Below are positions 18,609-31,200 of a stretch of DNA of 64,000 nt, piece after piece. How positions within the stretch are numbered: the first letter of the stretch is position 1; every line of letters begins with the position of its first letter. Position numbers and translations under genes: made by a program. The DNA comes from Branchiostoma floridae. Its lineage: Eukaryota > Chordata > Leptocardii > Amphioxiformes > Branchiostomatidae. The stretch is taken from positions 8,345,763 through 8,409,762 of the forward strand of contig NC_049988.1 of the NCBI RefSeq assembly GCF_000003815.2, given 5' to 3'. The notes beneath the pieces were generated by a model, which was given only the letters and a program-made list of their open reading frames with translations, made no database searches and had not been told where the DNA came from.

Positions 18609-20427
18609 AGTTAACCAAACCGTGAAAGAAATTAGGTTCAAGTTGATTTAGATCGTTCAAATTTCTCTCATCTAGGTTTTAGAAAAGTTTGCAGGTGCAG
18701 TCAGGTGCAGGTGCATTGAAACGTTACACCACGGGGGGTCATTCCAGGACGGTCAGAACATCTTCCACAGGAGGGGAGACAAAAAGTGATACCTTCTTTC
18801 TGAAGACAAATCATTGTCTTTAATCACACAGAACAATCATTTCGTTGTCACAAACATTCATCTTTGTGAAATATATAAAACAATGCATTTGATAATTTGG
18901 CGAGAGCGTTTACGTCTCTACTTGTAACTGTAAGAGATGTTTCGAGCATCCCTTCTTTGCAGCACAGTTGGACTTGTCCGCATTCTTTCAGGATGACGTT
19001 AACATGCAAAATTAGCCTAGAAAAAGTGGCAATAGTTACATTAACGCATGCACGTTTAACTGCGAAACTTTGAAACGCTACACAAGTTTTCAATGTTTCC
19101 TACACCGAAATGTATATACGAGGCTCATCTGCTAACATTGTTGTAACCACAGAGTTGCCAACGTTAAATAAAAATCACCAGTAAAAATCGCGATCATCTT
19201 ATTCAAGCTGAATATCACCCAGTGTATTTAGAAAGATTTTAAGTTACTTCTATCCATCAAAGTTAACGTTACATTTAATGAAGTATTGCCTACTTCTTTC
19301 CGCTCGAAGAAAATATCTCATTTCGCAACAATCCGCGCATGTCGGCTGCGTGTCAAAAGCGCCACGAGTCGAATAAGAAAGGAACGGCACAAGCGTAATA
19401 CATCAAATACGATTTTACATTGGTTATCTAAAAGCGACTCCTAGCAGTCAATGAAATAAATGCTGCAAATTGACAATGCAGTAAGGTAGTAGCTGCACAT
19501 CGATTGGTCAATAGTTCTACGATGACCAATCAGCATATAAAATTTCTTGATGTGCGGTAATATAGGTGACATTTTCCGTATGTGCCATACCGTGACCAAT
19601 CAGCGTCAATATCACATTCGGGCCGCACAACACAGTGCCTATCCGCGGTAGGAAATTAGTGCGAGCGAAATCGTCAACTTTTTCACCCTATAGTTGTGCT
19701 GTTAACGTCATTTGTACACAATTTGTGAACACTTAAACGTGAAAGCCAGTGAGGCTTGAGCTTAACCGTTATGGCGGTATAATAAGTTGGCTTTAGATCG
19801 TATTGTGAATTCACTAGAATGTTATAGTAGCTGCAGATTGATTGGTCAATAATTCTACGTTGAGCAATCAGCATGAAACATTGTTTGATGTGCGGTAATA
19901 TTGATGCTATTACCCGTACGTACATTGACATGGCCAATCACTGAATCAGCGTCCATACCACATTCAGACCGCACAACACATTACGTATCCGCGGTAAAAT
20001 AAATAGTGCGAGAGAAACATTGAACCTTTCCATCTTGTAGTTTTATCATTACCACCATTTGTACCCAACACTTTAAAAGGAACACAAGACAAGCTTGAAA
20101 AAAGCACCAAGACTAACCATAGGCCATAGCATGTAAATTTATGGTGACATCACCGCGCTCATTAATCTTCACTGGTAGAAAAGTTTAGACCATACATGAG
20201 CGCCACCTAGCGATTAATAGATACGTTACTGCATGAAAGTGAGCTGTCTCCAACATCTAGCTACTGTCCTTGGTGCTGAATCACTACTGACGTTTCACAG
20301 ACAATGGCAAGTGACTTTTAATCCTCACTCATCTTGGATAAATGCTATAGGTATGCCAATTTCAACCCTGAAGTATAGAACTGATTATTATGTTAACAGT
20401 ACGACCTACCGATTTTGTCCTACTATA
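18609..20427. other. HLH upstream region
   Basis: No exon is supported. Bases 18610-18780 are the likely 5' UTR and core promoter of the HLH gene. No TATA box is evident. The main feature is the duplicated CCAAT-rich unit at 19487-20065, listed separately. Confidence 0.4.
19487..20065. promoter_or_regulatory. Two diverged copies of a CCAAT-rich approximately 340-bp unit
   Basis: Unit 1 (about 19487-19720) and unit 2 (about 19825-20065) share TAGTAGCTGCA, ATTGGTCAATA-A/G-TTCTACG, GATGTGCGGTAATAT, the CCGCACAACACA stretch, TATCCGCGGTA and GTGCGAG. In unit 1, GATTGGTCA and TGACCAATC form perfect 9-base inverted arms around a 12-base spacer, with a third CCAAT site (GTGACCAATCAGCG) about 65 bases on. 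Unit 2 keeps one arm and has mutated others. NF-Y binding is known for CCAAT in this context. The array lies about 0.9-1.4 kb upstream of the HLH start codon. It could equally be a MITE-derived repeat. Confidence 0.5.
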
Positions 20428-20690
20428 GCTACGGCCGCGTGGCGCGTTGGTACACCCGATCCCTCGATCTCGGAAGTTAAGCAACTCGCGGTCCGGACAG
20501 TGCTTGGATGGGAGACCAACCAAGGACGTCCGGATTGCTGTAGCCTCACGAAGCTTTCCACGAAATCGTCTTCCGGGAGGGACGTAAAACGGGGGTCCCG
20601 TGCTCGAGGAGGTGCCTCGACCACGTTAAACAGCCTCATTACTCAACACATTGGGTACCTGCCTATGGCACTGGCTGCAAATACACCCGA
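20428..20690 (+). mobile_element. SINE-like element with 5S rRNA-derived head
   Basis: Bases 20428-20545 align over the full length of animal 5S rRNA: GCTACGGCC at the start, GATCTCGGAAG-T-TAAGC (A-box region), CTTGGATGGGAGACC (internal element and C-box region) and GCTGTAGCC at the end. The middle is diverged, so it is not a functional 5S gene. The following 145 bases (GGGAGGGACGTAAAACGGGG and GTCCCGTG, then CCACGTTAAACAGCC) do not belong to 5S and look like a SINE body. Promoter type III plus foreign tail fits 5S-headed (SINE3-type) SINEs. No poly(A) tail or target duplication was found, because a hAT element sits at its 3' side. Confidence 0.7.
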
Positions 20691-20716
20691 TATTATTATA
20701 GCAGTATACCCCAGAC

Positions 20717-21149
20717 TAGGGCTGGGTATCGGTACTGCGTACCGGTACAAAACCGGTTTTTCTTATTGGACCGGTCCAGAAAAACCGGACCTGAAAAAAT
20801 TAGGTGGACCGGATGTTGGACCGATTCGAAAATTAACAGATTATTTTATCAGGCATTCACACATTTTAGCACTTGCAGATGGAAGAAAATAACAAGAGTG
20901 AAGTAGAGTAGAATTTATAGTAATTTCTACCAAGTTTTACAGCCAATCGTACAGGTGCAGTTAGCGCTGTATGGTTTTAAAACGCCAGTGTAAGTCTAAT
21001 ACTCCACCAAACAGATTTCTTTGTAGTAAAATGGACCATTGGTAGGAGTCATACTGCATCAGGTCCAGGTTCAGGTCCGGACCTGGACCTAATCCTTTGG
21101 ACCTGAACCGGACCTGGACCTGAATTTTCTGTACCGGTACCCAGCCCTA
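20717..21149 (+). mobile_element. hAT-type MITE, complete, 433 bp
   Basis: Perfect 12-base terminal inverted repeats TAGGGCTGGGTA...TACCCAGCCCTA, flanked by an exact 8-base target duplication CCCCAGAC at 20709-20716 and 21150-21157. An 8-base duplication is the hallmark of hAT transposases. The interior has no transposase, and is rich in ACCGGT and GGACCTG motifs near both ends, so it is non-autonomous. Other copies: 30319-30714, 34540-34846, fragment at 572. Confidence 0.93.
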
Positions 21150-21157
21150 CCCCAGAC

Positions 21158-24100
21158 GCTTCAAAGTGAGTGAACTTGAACTGTCAGTTGACAATTTACC
21201 AGCGCCACAGAGTGACTATAAAGAATGGACTCGGACAATGTGTCATATTCAAAATGAATGTAACGTTAATGTAATGAAGGGCGAGGGAAAACAGGAATTT
21301 ATCAATATACTCCATTATATCTTTAGAAACAAACAAACATTAAACACAGACAAGTTTTCTGATTAATACAATTTTAATCTCTTTTCTGACCAGCAAGTTA
21401 TTACAAGTGTCGAAAATATTTATCAAAACTTTTCACAACAGCTTTTTCACTACAGCTTTTCTGAACAAATCTTTCATCTTAAAAGAATAGTTTACAACAG
21501 TCGACAGTGTTACACGTTCTTGGCACCTTTTGTTAGAATGTAACCTCGCTGAAGCTTTTTTTGGTGTTGAAACTTGACAACAAGACTGTCAGTGCAAAAT
21601 AACAAAAACTTTGTGTTAGACAAGCTATGAAATACAATATTTTTTACTTACAGTGAAGACTCTCTCAATACAATTTTTTTTCTTTTTCCTACATTCTAAC
21701 AATCATTGTTTGATACACACATTAGGGTGCTGATCTCTTATGAAAAATAGCCAAGCTTTTGAAAAATGGCAATATAACTTAAATAAACAATGAAAGTATT
21801 TGATAATGAATTTGATTTAAACAAGACAACACTTCACTGAAGTTACTCATTTCTCTATGTTCCTAGCTTTTGTTTTGGAAGTAAACAATATATTTCCGGA
21901 GTGCTTAACTTCTGCACTTTCGTATATCAATTTTTCCTATCATTTAAACCTAAAACCTTTACATCAAAATATAGCGACTAAAAATCTACATTATTACATT
22001 AGTCACTACATTTCAAAGAGTGATTGTTTAAGAAATTTGTTCATGAAGACTACCCCTATTGTCTTCTTTGCACATATCACATTTGGTTATGAGAGAATGT
22101 TTATTCCTAATTCTGCATTCTGATATTTTGCACCTACCAGAAAATGTACAAGGAAAGCCATGTCTTGCAAATCTACTTGCAAATCTACAAACATGTAGAT
22201 TAAGAGAAAAGTCATAAACTTGCTCTTACAGTAAATGACTTTTTTAAAATATGATTTAACTATATGAAGTAACCCATCAATGCTTTTGTTTGTGTGTTCA
22301 AAGTCTCCACTACTAGTTGGAGCACAGCTTGAGTAATTCAGTTACTTGCATGTAATACATGAAAATATTCATGATAAACGCATGCAAATACATGATTGAA
22401 ATATGAAAAGGGATGGAACACTGTTATGAATAGGGGGCAAAGAATAACACTTTAAGTGTAATCATTACCCTAATACTGCACACTGAAGAGGTTTACATGT
22501 AGGTTTTTGAAAATAGACTTAAAATCTAACACCTGGAAAAAGCCCCTGTCCCCTTACAGTGGAAGAAAATAACTTGCACTCTCATGTTAATATATCTCAC
22601 CGGGCAATGTCACACTTTGGAAACAGTCTTATAAACACTACTTTATATATACATAAGCAAGGAACAACACTACGTTACCGATATCTACAATATCATAACA
22701 TCATCATTCACATTTAATAAAAGCAACAGTCTTAGAGTCTGCAATACAATTAGCGAGAAGTACTCTTGTCAAAAATTAGGCAAAACTGCATGGCAGCACC
22801 CCTGTTTAAAAAGTGGATGAACCCTTGGAAAGACAATACTGTGGTATGGGAAGCAAAGTTGGGCTGATCCAACTTTACAAGCGGGAGTGTACAGGATAGG
22901 ACAATAGGTTGAGAAGAAAATGCGGTCAAATCACTAAATAAGACAGGTCACTTATCATTCAGAAAGTCATTTTTCTATTTTTGAGTGAACAATATTCAAT
23001 ACTCAAACCTGCTCTTTGGTGAAGTTTTGAATGTCATACGAAATGTTTTGGTTTGAAATCTTGATTTCTATCATTATGCTTATGATTTATGAGATAATCT
23101 ACAGCACAATTTGTTAACAATCATTTTTTTTTGTGTCTTTCCAATTTCAAAGTGACCATCCTTAAATGTAGTCTGAAATGTTACTGTCTGAGGATTCTTT
23201 CTTGGTGCCTGATTGTGACTGTCATCTGTAAGGACCTGTCTTGTGCAGGACCCTGCAGGGCCTGTCTCGCGTACGGGTTGATCAGTGCCTGTCAGTTCTG
23301 TCTGGATTCATCGATCTGTCGTTTGGGCGGTTTATTCCGTCACGTCCAGTGAGGGTGGGTGGGAAGTGCTGAAACAGTGCCAGGTGGAAGGATACGTCAA
23401 CAACTTTCTCTCATGGGAGAATAACCGTAAAACCCAAGGCATCTTACTCCCATTTCCACTAGAGGCCATGGCATCAAGCAGCCGAATATTTGACGAAAGG
23501 AATTTCATGGATAAAGAAATATTTTCTTATGTTTTGTGTTTTATTTTTAGATAATACCTTCACATCTTGCATCATATTTCAACTATGAAATCAAGGGTCA
23601 TACAAATCAAAATTTGCTTGCCGTATGCTCGCTCGCCATCTAGTGGAAAGGGCACCTTAAAACACTGTTCTCCAAGCTCCAAAACAAAACAGAGACTCAA
23701 AAAATATCAGTCGCTAACACAGTAACTACATTGTCTGCAGTTTTTCCCCCAGCTTTTTGGCATGCTACTTTTTCAATCAAAGAGTACACACAGAATCTGA
23801 GAACGGTGTAGTTAAGATGATGAGGGCTGAAAGTCTGTCCAGTATTACAGTCAAACAATAGAATATTCCCATCTGTCCATACTAAGAATTAACAGTTTCA
23901 CCACCAAAGATAGCATTAAGCAATTGTCAGTTCAACTAACAGTGGCCGCATGTTCGTCAAATACCGTCATTCTTAAAATCTCATGTTTTTTTTGTGCATT
24001 TCTATGATTTGATGATGGAGATTGGAGGGACTATGGAATTGGTTTATTGAAATTTGTCCAGTATCATCTGCAGTATATGCACACCTATGAGTTTGGATCA

Positions 24101-24942
24101 ATTTGGTCCTAAGAACTTCTCTACCAGAAGCAAACCAGAAAAAATTCAAAATGATCCCTTAGCAGTTGCTGGTATTTAGCAGTGCAAGAATAGGTAGAAA
24201 ATTTGCTAAGGAAGATATAAAGATATACAATAGTGAGCAAATACAGTAACAGCACGTCAAGTGGTACGTAAGCTAGGTTCCACAGTGGGGAAAGCTGTCT
24301 GTTGCATTTTTCAATAATACATTCCAAAAAGGTGCAACCTTTTTGAATACAATTTCTGACACGGTTATAAATCAACTCACCCACTATACATTCATGGAAT
24401 GTTGTTTGTTATGGCCCGACTTTATTATTTGGTATTCTCTTTTTACAACATTATGCGCTATTTACATGTCGTATGGTATAGAACTGCCAGAAAAGTATAA
24501 ATATAGAAAATCCTCTACATGTAACTTGACAAGACACGTATTGTGTATATATGACAAAATGACTACTAGTATTTCACATCTGTTCCGTCTTGAAAGATAA
24601 ATACCTATAAGTAATATGCCATAGGACAATAACATTTTGTTTCCCTCTTAGAGGTTTCTGAGTTTGGTACACAATTTGACTTTTACCTCTCAGAGGTTAA
24701 AAGTGGCTTTAAAAATAAGAGTTCTCTTTTTCAAAGTTTTATCAAGAAAACACTTTAACATCTAAAAACACAACCGACACAATAGTGGGACAACCGTTGT
24801 TTGCTTTTTCATTTTGCATAAATCTTTTCAGGTAACATAAAACGTATGCAGTAGAAATGCAACTGTAGAGGTTAGAAGACCTTTTCAGTTTGTAATACTG
24901 ATTTTGGTCGCACAAGCTCTGCATAGCCTTAGTATTGAACAT
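21158..24942. other. Intergenic region with no supported gene
   Basis: AT-rich sequence between the HLH upstream region and the 3' end of RBM45. Short open frames here lack domain signals and flanking splice signals. Part of the right side could be RBM45 3' UTR if the polyadenylation site is more distal than 24943. Confidence 0.4.
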
Positions 24943-24948
24943 TTTATT
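24943..24948 (-). terminator. Candidate RBM45 poly(A) signal
   Basis: AATAAA on the minus strand (TTTATT on plus) 137 bases after the RBM45 stop. First canonical signal downstream, but more exist further left. Confidence 0.4.
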
Positions 24949-25084
24949 TAGAATTTCATTAAAAACTGCATGGGTGGTTCATTGGATGATGCAGTTTCAT
25001 TTACATCATCGAACAACACTATTTCAAGGCCAACATGTTTGAATATTGCACTTGAATGTGAAGAATCGTTACCAGTTTTCCCCA

Positions 25085-25283
25085 TCAGCTGCTTGTCCGC
25101 GGCCGTTTCCTGGACTGATCCTGTTTGGGAGGGTCAGCCAGCATGACCTTTAACCTTTGACCACAAATTTCCTGGCCGTGAAGGGATTCGATGGCGGCCT
25201 CTGCGTTGACCTTCTGCGCGTACTTGGCGTAACCGTAGTTCTTGTCCCTCATTAGGTAGACGTCGATCAGCTTTCCGAACCGG
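25085..25283 (-). CDS. RBM45: RBM45 last exon: RRM4 end and nuclear signal
   Basis: Acceptor CTGTTCCTCAG, stop TGA at 25085-25087. Codes for [20 protein letters not shown], then [18 protein letters not shown] and the basic end SRKRPRTSS. Confidence 0.95.
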
Positions 25284-28200
25284 CTGAGGAACAGAATGAA
25301 GCGAAAAGCAAATCATTCTATATTCATTGGAAAGTGATCAAAACAATACACAACTGCCAAGGCTATCTTATAACATGAGCTTCTTCTAGTGGTCTACATG
25401 TGTGGTCTAATTCGACCCTTTACCATCTCAGCCCAACACTTTGTTCAACGTCTTGGCTCAGCAACCTGTTTGCCTGTTCGACTCCACCATGGTTATGATA
25501 GGGTTAGGGTAAAGGTTAGGTTTAGCATGTTGGGCCAACTTGACCAAGAAGGTGTTGGGCCAAGTTGACCAAGGTGACATGGGCTGAGTTGGTAAAGTGC
25601 TACAGCATTACACATCCGACTTGATTCAAGTGATATATTTCATCAAACCATTCATCATGTACATGAATATTTTCTGTACATAAGATTGGAAAAAAGAGGG
25701 AAAAATACATATCATGTACTACATTGATATTTTCTGATTTCATGGCTTTACTCTGAAGCGAGAAAGACGCTCTTACCTGAAGACGTCTTTGAGTGCATAC
25801 TCGGGAGGTGCTGTGGGTGTGCATACTATGAAGAGTCTCTCCGCTACGTCTGAGCTGGGATCAGCCAATGGCTGGGGACCAGGTAACTGTGCTGTGCAGT
25901 AGCCTGGTGTGTACTGTTGGATCTGGGGGAGGGGGGCAACATCTGTCAGTTAGTTTGAAGGTCATACAGAGTCTGTAGGTCAGACAGAACATTGTACATC
26001 AATTTCAGAAATTGGAAAGAGAGGGTCAAGATCAATTAAAAAGTCAACCTCTCAAGGTTACACATGTTGGTGATAATAGATTTGTAGCTTTGAAACAGCA
26101 ACTTGATATCAATAGCTTGTTTTATCTTGTGTAAATACAGTATTTTCTGTGTAATGNNNNNNNNNNNNNNNNNNNNNNNNNNNNNNNNNNNNNNNNNNNN
26201 NNNNNNNNNNNNNNNNNNNNNNNNNNNNNNNNNNNNNNNNNNNNNNNNNNNNNNNNNNNNNNNNNNNNNNNNNNNNNNNNNNNNNNNNNNNNNNNNNNNN
26301 NNNNNNNNNNNNNNNNNNNNNNNNNNNNNNNNNNNNNNNNNNNNNNNNNNNNNNNNNNNNNNNNNNNNNNNNNNNNNNNNNNNNNNNNNNNNNNNNNNNN
26401 NNNNNNNNNNNNNNNNNNNNNNNNNNNNNNNNNNNNNNNNNNNNNNNNNNNNNNNNNNNNNNNNNNNNNNNNNNNNNNNNNNNNNNNNNNNNNNNNNNNN
26501 NNNNNNNNNNNNNNNNNNNNNNNNNNNNNNNATTGTGTACAACTGATTGAACTGGCGGAATTTGGTCATGGAGAGAAGAACCTAGCCTAAACAAAGTCAG
26601 AAATTTCTAACAGATGTCAGTGCAATACAGCACTGTGTGAAGGCTTCTACAAAAACATGTATAGGTCAACATCCATTAAACTTTTACTGGCAGAGCGACT
26701 AGGTTTTTACAAGTTTTTTCTATCAATAGAAGAAAGGGGTTATTATTGTACAGAAGCAAATGTAGCCAATTACAAAAATGACTGGACATTCAACAGCATG
26801 AAAGCTAACTTAAACGAGTGCAGAAAGGTTATTTTAATGAGCACAGGAGCAAACTTATGGGATTTCTGTTGAGGTGTGCACCACCTGCATTTCATTTCAT
26901 CTAAAACTCCTTGATAATCCCTGGGCATTTCTTGAACTTAAAGCTTGTGTTTCAGACATATCTGGCAAGGATAACTTTTGCTTCCATATGGATCTGGCTG
27001 TTTTCAAAACAGACTGAACTAGATTATCTACGTAGAGTAAAGAATTTGAAAAATTTGGAATTCTTTAGCAAAGTGTCTCTGCTTATGGTTGTCTCCCTTT
27101 TCCAATGCCTTTTCCTACTTGTATTTTTAGCATTATAGTATTTTCAGGAGAAATGAGTTTCAAGTATTTGACAATAACTTTGACAGGAAATGTTTTATGA
27201 CAATAACTATGCCATTTTCGCAAAAGTTTGGTCACTATGATTCGAAGGTTTCGTGGCAAGTTCTGGGATTGGGGCTATGTTTTATAGAGATGAGAGCAGC
27301 ATTGCATACCATCATCCATCTGTTCTAAGGAGCAAGACATTTCTGTGAAAACATTTGCCAAAACCAATGCCAGCATGGATGTCAATCAAAATTAAAGCAT
27401 TTCATTAGTCCAGGGACAGCACATAAAGTAAACAATTCTGGTATCACAGTGATAAAGAGTGAAAAGACTGAAGCTCTATAGGGTACACTATTATACTGTT
27501 GTTCCTTACCCTGTTGAAGCCTGCAAACCCTGGAACTGGAAGATGTGGGTTGATCGGCATGCCTTGTAGGATAGGAGAGGGAGGGGCTGGTGCTAACACT
27601 GCTGGCGTGGGGCTAGAGAGAGAAGAAACATTTAGTGACTGTTACATGTACATAGGCTGCTACAGAATCAAACTGCAGATAACATTTATGAAGGTTAGAC
27701 ATCCGGGTAAAATCTCTGTTTTTTATCCAGTTGAAGAGATTGAATTGTATTTGAACAACTGCAGATAAGCGTTAAGATTGTTTGGTCCTGTGTTTAATAA
27801 TTCCTTGTTTAAACACAAGATAATGGTAATACCCACAACACTTGATAAGCGTAGGGGTTTATAAAACAGGTGTAGCAGATTGGACCAATTACCCCTGCCC
27901 AGCACATACCAAAATACATGACATGTATATGGATATATTTGGGTAGCCTGCTACCTCTGTGTTGTCTGGCCAAATCAGTCTTTATAATACCCTCTGTCGC
28001 ATTACTCAGTATTCAGTATATAAGCAAGGATGTCTATATGTATATAATGTCCTTGGTATAAGAAAGTTCTCAAGCAAAATCCCTCTACAGTAGACCATCT
28101 CAATAGATTCACTGCTGCATTCTACCATCCAAAAGAGTACTGTGACTGACTAACTGTAGAGGTGTCAAAGTTCTGAAATTCAATCCTGTTCACATATTGC

Positions 28201-31200
28201 TGTCTAACTTCCTAAATAATGATTTTTGGCAGCTATTGCATCGTACACAGGTTCCCACCAAAGTTACATGTGTGATAAGTCTTGGAGGAATCTGGAGTCA
28301 AAATGAAAGGAGGGATCCCAGACTGAGGGCATGGCAAGGACACGATGTCAAGCCACACCATCAGAAGTTGTATGGCTGTTTGATTATCCACCAGAGAAAT
28401 GTAATTACAACCACAGAAAGGAAGAAAACTGATGCCACAAAAGTCTGGAAAAGCTTTCAGCTCCAAGCATGGGAAAACATGTTATTTGTGACCACTATTA
28501 TAGGTGCCACATGTACTTGTACATTGTACATTGTATGTGAGTGACACCTTTGTGAAGAAGCCTATTTTCTCATTCAGTCACTATTTTAATGACTGCCTGG
28601 TTGTTTTGCAAAAAAAGATAACTACAAATTGAACAAGTGACCGTAGGTAACATAGTCTGTGACGTCGGTCTGGTATATGTTGCTTGTTTTGTCTTCTTTG
28701 GTGTGTGACGTTGTGCTTATATCCTATATGATTCTTTTCATGGTGTTAGATATATCGTTGTATCTAAAGTTGCCTAATATTTCTGTGTCATGTGAATCTT
28801 ACTAAACAGGTATGGATTGTGAGATAACATGTGGCCAAAGTCAAAAAGATATGGTGACGATAAGTTACCGGATGGTCTACTCTAATACACAGGCACATTC
28901 ACATACAGACACACAAGACCGACAGGCAGACTGACAAACGCACCAAGTATTAACATGTTTCTGTTATGGACGTAATAAGTATGAAGCACGGAATAGGACC
29001 TTGATGTTTCTTAGTCGAAGTCCGGGAATATAATATGGCTAAACTTCATTTGGGACGAGAATTCTTACACGCTTCATTGCAAACGGCGACAGGAGGTATT
29101 TGATTGACAGGGTCATTAGTGGAACATTAGATGTCGGTTCCCATGTCCCACATACGATAACACACAGCTGTTGATGATGAACTGTGCGATAAGTTTTTAA
29201 CTAGTGTGAAGCCATAAGGTAGCATGACACAGTGTTAATGGGTGAATCCCGGGGTCCATGATGCTGGTACATAAAGTAGTACGGATAAACTTGTTGAATA
29301 AGAGGTAGAAAGCAAACGCGCGTAAAATTCTTGCACATATCGCGCATCTGCTTAACTATACCCAATTACCTCAACGGGCACCATATGCAGACATGGGCCA
29401 ATACACTGTGAAACGTACAATTTGCAGGGGTGATTTCTGAAATTATTACATACATAATAAAAACAGCTGCCGAAAAAATAAAACACCTTGCATCATCGTC
29501 CAACTATGTGTAGAGAACCTGCCAAACCACAAACGTATGCGACAACGGGAACATGCAGATATAGATGAGAACGCGCGTTACATTGACGACCAGAGAACAT
29601 CACGCATCTGCTTGCAATATCTCAATTACAGCATGACCCATATACAGGGGATCTGGACTAATACACCGAAAGATGAACATTTTGTAGGGGTGTTATTTTT
29701 ATTGCGTCCCTAATAAAACCAACTGCCGCAAAAACAACAAAAAAAAATAACGTGCATCATCGTCAACCTCAGTGCAGATGACCTGCCAAACAAGGTACGT
29801 ATGCGACAACGGGAACATGCAGATACCGATGCGAACGCGAATAACTTTGACGATCAGGTAACACCACGCATCTGCTTGACAAATTCCAATGACACCATGA
29901 CCCACATACAGAGGATCTGGACCAAAACACCGCAAGACGAACAAATTGTAGGGGTGTTATTTTTATAAAATCCATAATAAAACCACCTGCCGCAAAAAAA
30001 AGTTCACGTGCATCATCGTCAACCTCAGTACAAAGGACCTGCCAAACCACATAGAATTCAGACAACGGGAACATACAGATACAGCTGCGAACGCGCGTAA
30101 ACGTGACAAAACTAAAAGTCTGTCGACCAGAGGGTCTGGTCACAGACTAATTAGATTGATGCTTTTTGGATGCTTTTAGGATGATTTTGTGCCTTGGCCA
30201 TATAAATGAGTGATTTACTTTCAGGTATGCTTCTAGTGCTGTGTTGGGTCACCGTGTTAAAGCAATGTATTATGATTAGAAATTGTATCTTTTTTATGAT
30301 GAAGACACAGGTTGACACTAGGGGTGAGTATTGGTACAGAAACCTGAGGTGAAGTCTGGTTCAGGTCCAGAGGATCAGCTCCAGGTCTGGACCTGAACCT
30401 GATTGTGAAAACATCCTCAACCCCAGGTGGTATACGTAGTGGCCATGATAGACAAGCCTTTGTCTTTGACATGAAAATTTCAGGGCAGACTCAAAGTGGT
30501 CGTCTTGGGATGAAAATTGACTGTATAAATTTGGTAGAAAGTACTATAAACTCTACGCTCGTGTTGTTTTATTAGACTGGTAAGCCTCCAAACATGTGAA
30601 CGCCTGATGATATAATCCATTCATTTTCTAATCAGTTCAAAATCTGGTCCACTGCTTTTATCAGGTCAGTTTTTTTCTGACTGGTTTTGTACCAGTACAC
30701 TGTACCCACCCCTACATGTAGTTGACACACTATAAGGACGTACCTTGGGCCTGCGACTCCTGGTGCTCCATTAGAGTGGGGAGAATCTGCATATTTCACA
30801 ACCAGTTTGAATCCTGGAGGATATTCAAAACCGTTCAGCTTCTCTCGTGCGTAGATGGCCGAGGCCGCTGTTGTATATCGCGCATACGCACATCCTGCAA
30901 AAGGAAAGTAGGATTTGAGATAACTATTCCTACGCCAAAATCTATCCAAAAGAGGCCAGTTGCCATAAGCCTAAGTGTTAGGATATCTTTACTAGAAGAT
31001 CAGACAGTCTGGAATTTGATGCCCCATTAGTCAGAATCATTATCTGAGGAATGGTGCTCTGAATATCTTAGTACCTCAACCCTGACTTTCCTTCAGTTCC
31101 TCAACCCTGACCTTGATCTTCAGTACCCCCCCCCCCATAAACACACACCCTGATCTTCCTTAAGTATTGTAGTACATCTGTATCAAGACACATTTTATTT

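Noticed and set aside
20428-20545. Functional 5S rRNA gene
   Set aside because: The central region is too diverged and it is joined to a foreign tail with no T-run terminator after the 5S part.
20233-20892. 219-codon open frame on the plus strand
   Set aside because: It runs through the 5S-derived SINE and into the hAT MITE, with no domain signal. Chance frame in GC-richer repeats.
26036-26594. Frames of 147-177 codons over the gap
   Set aside because: Almost entirely N; not sequence.
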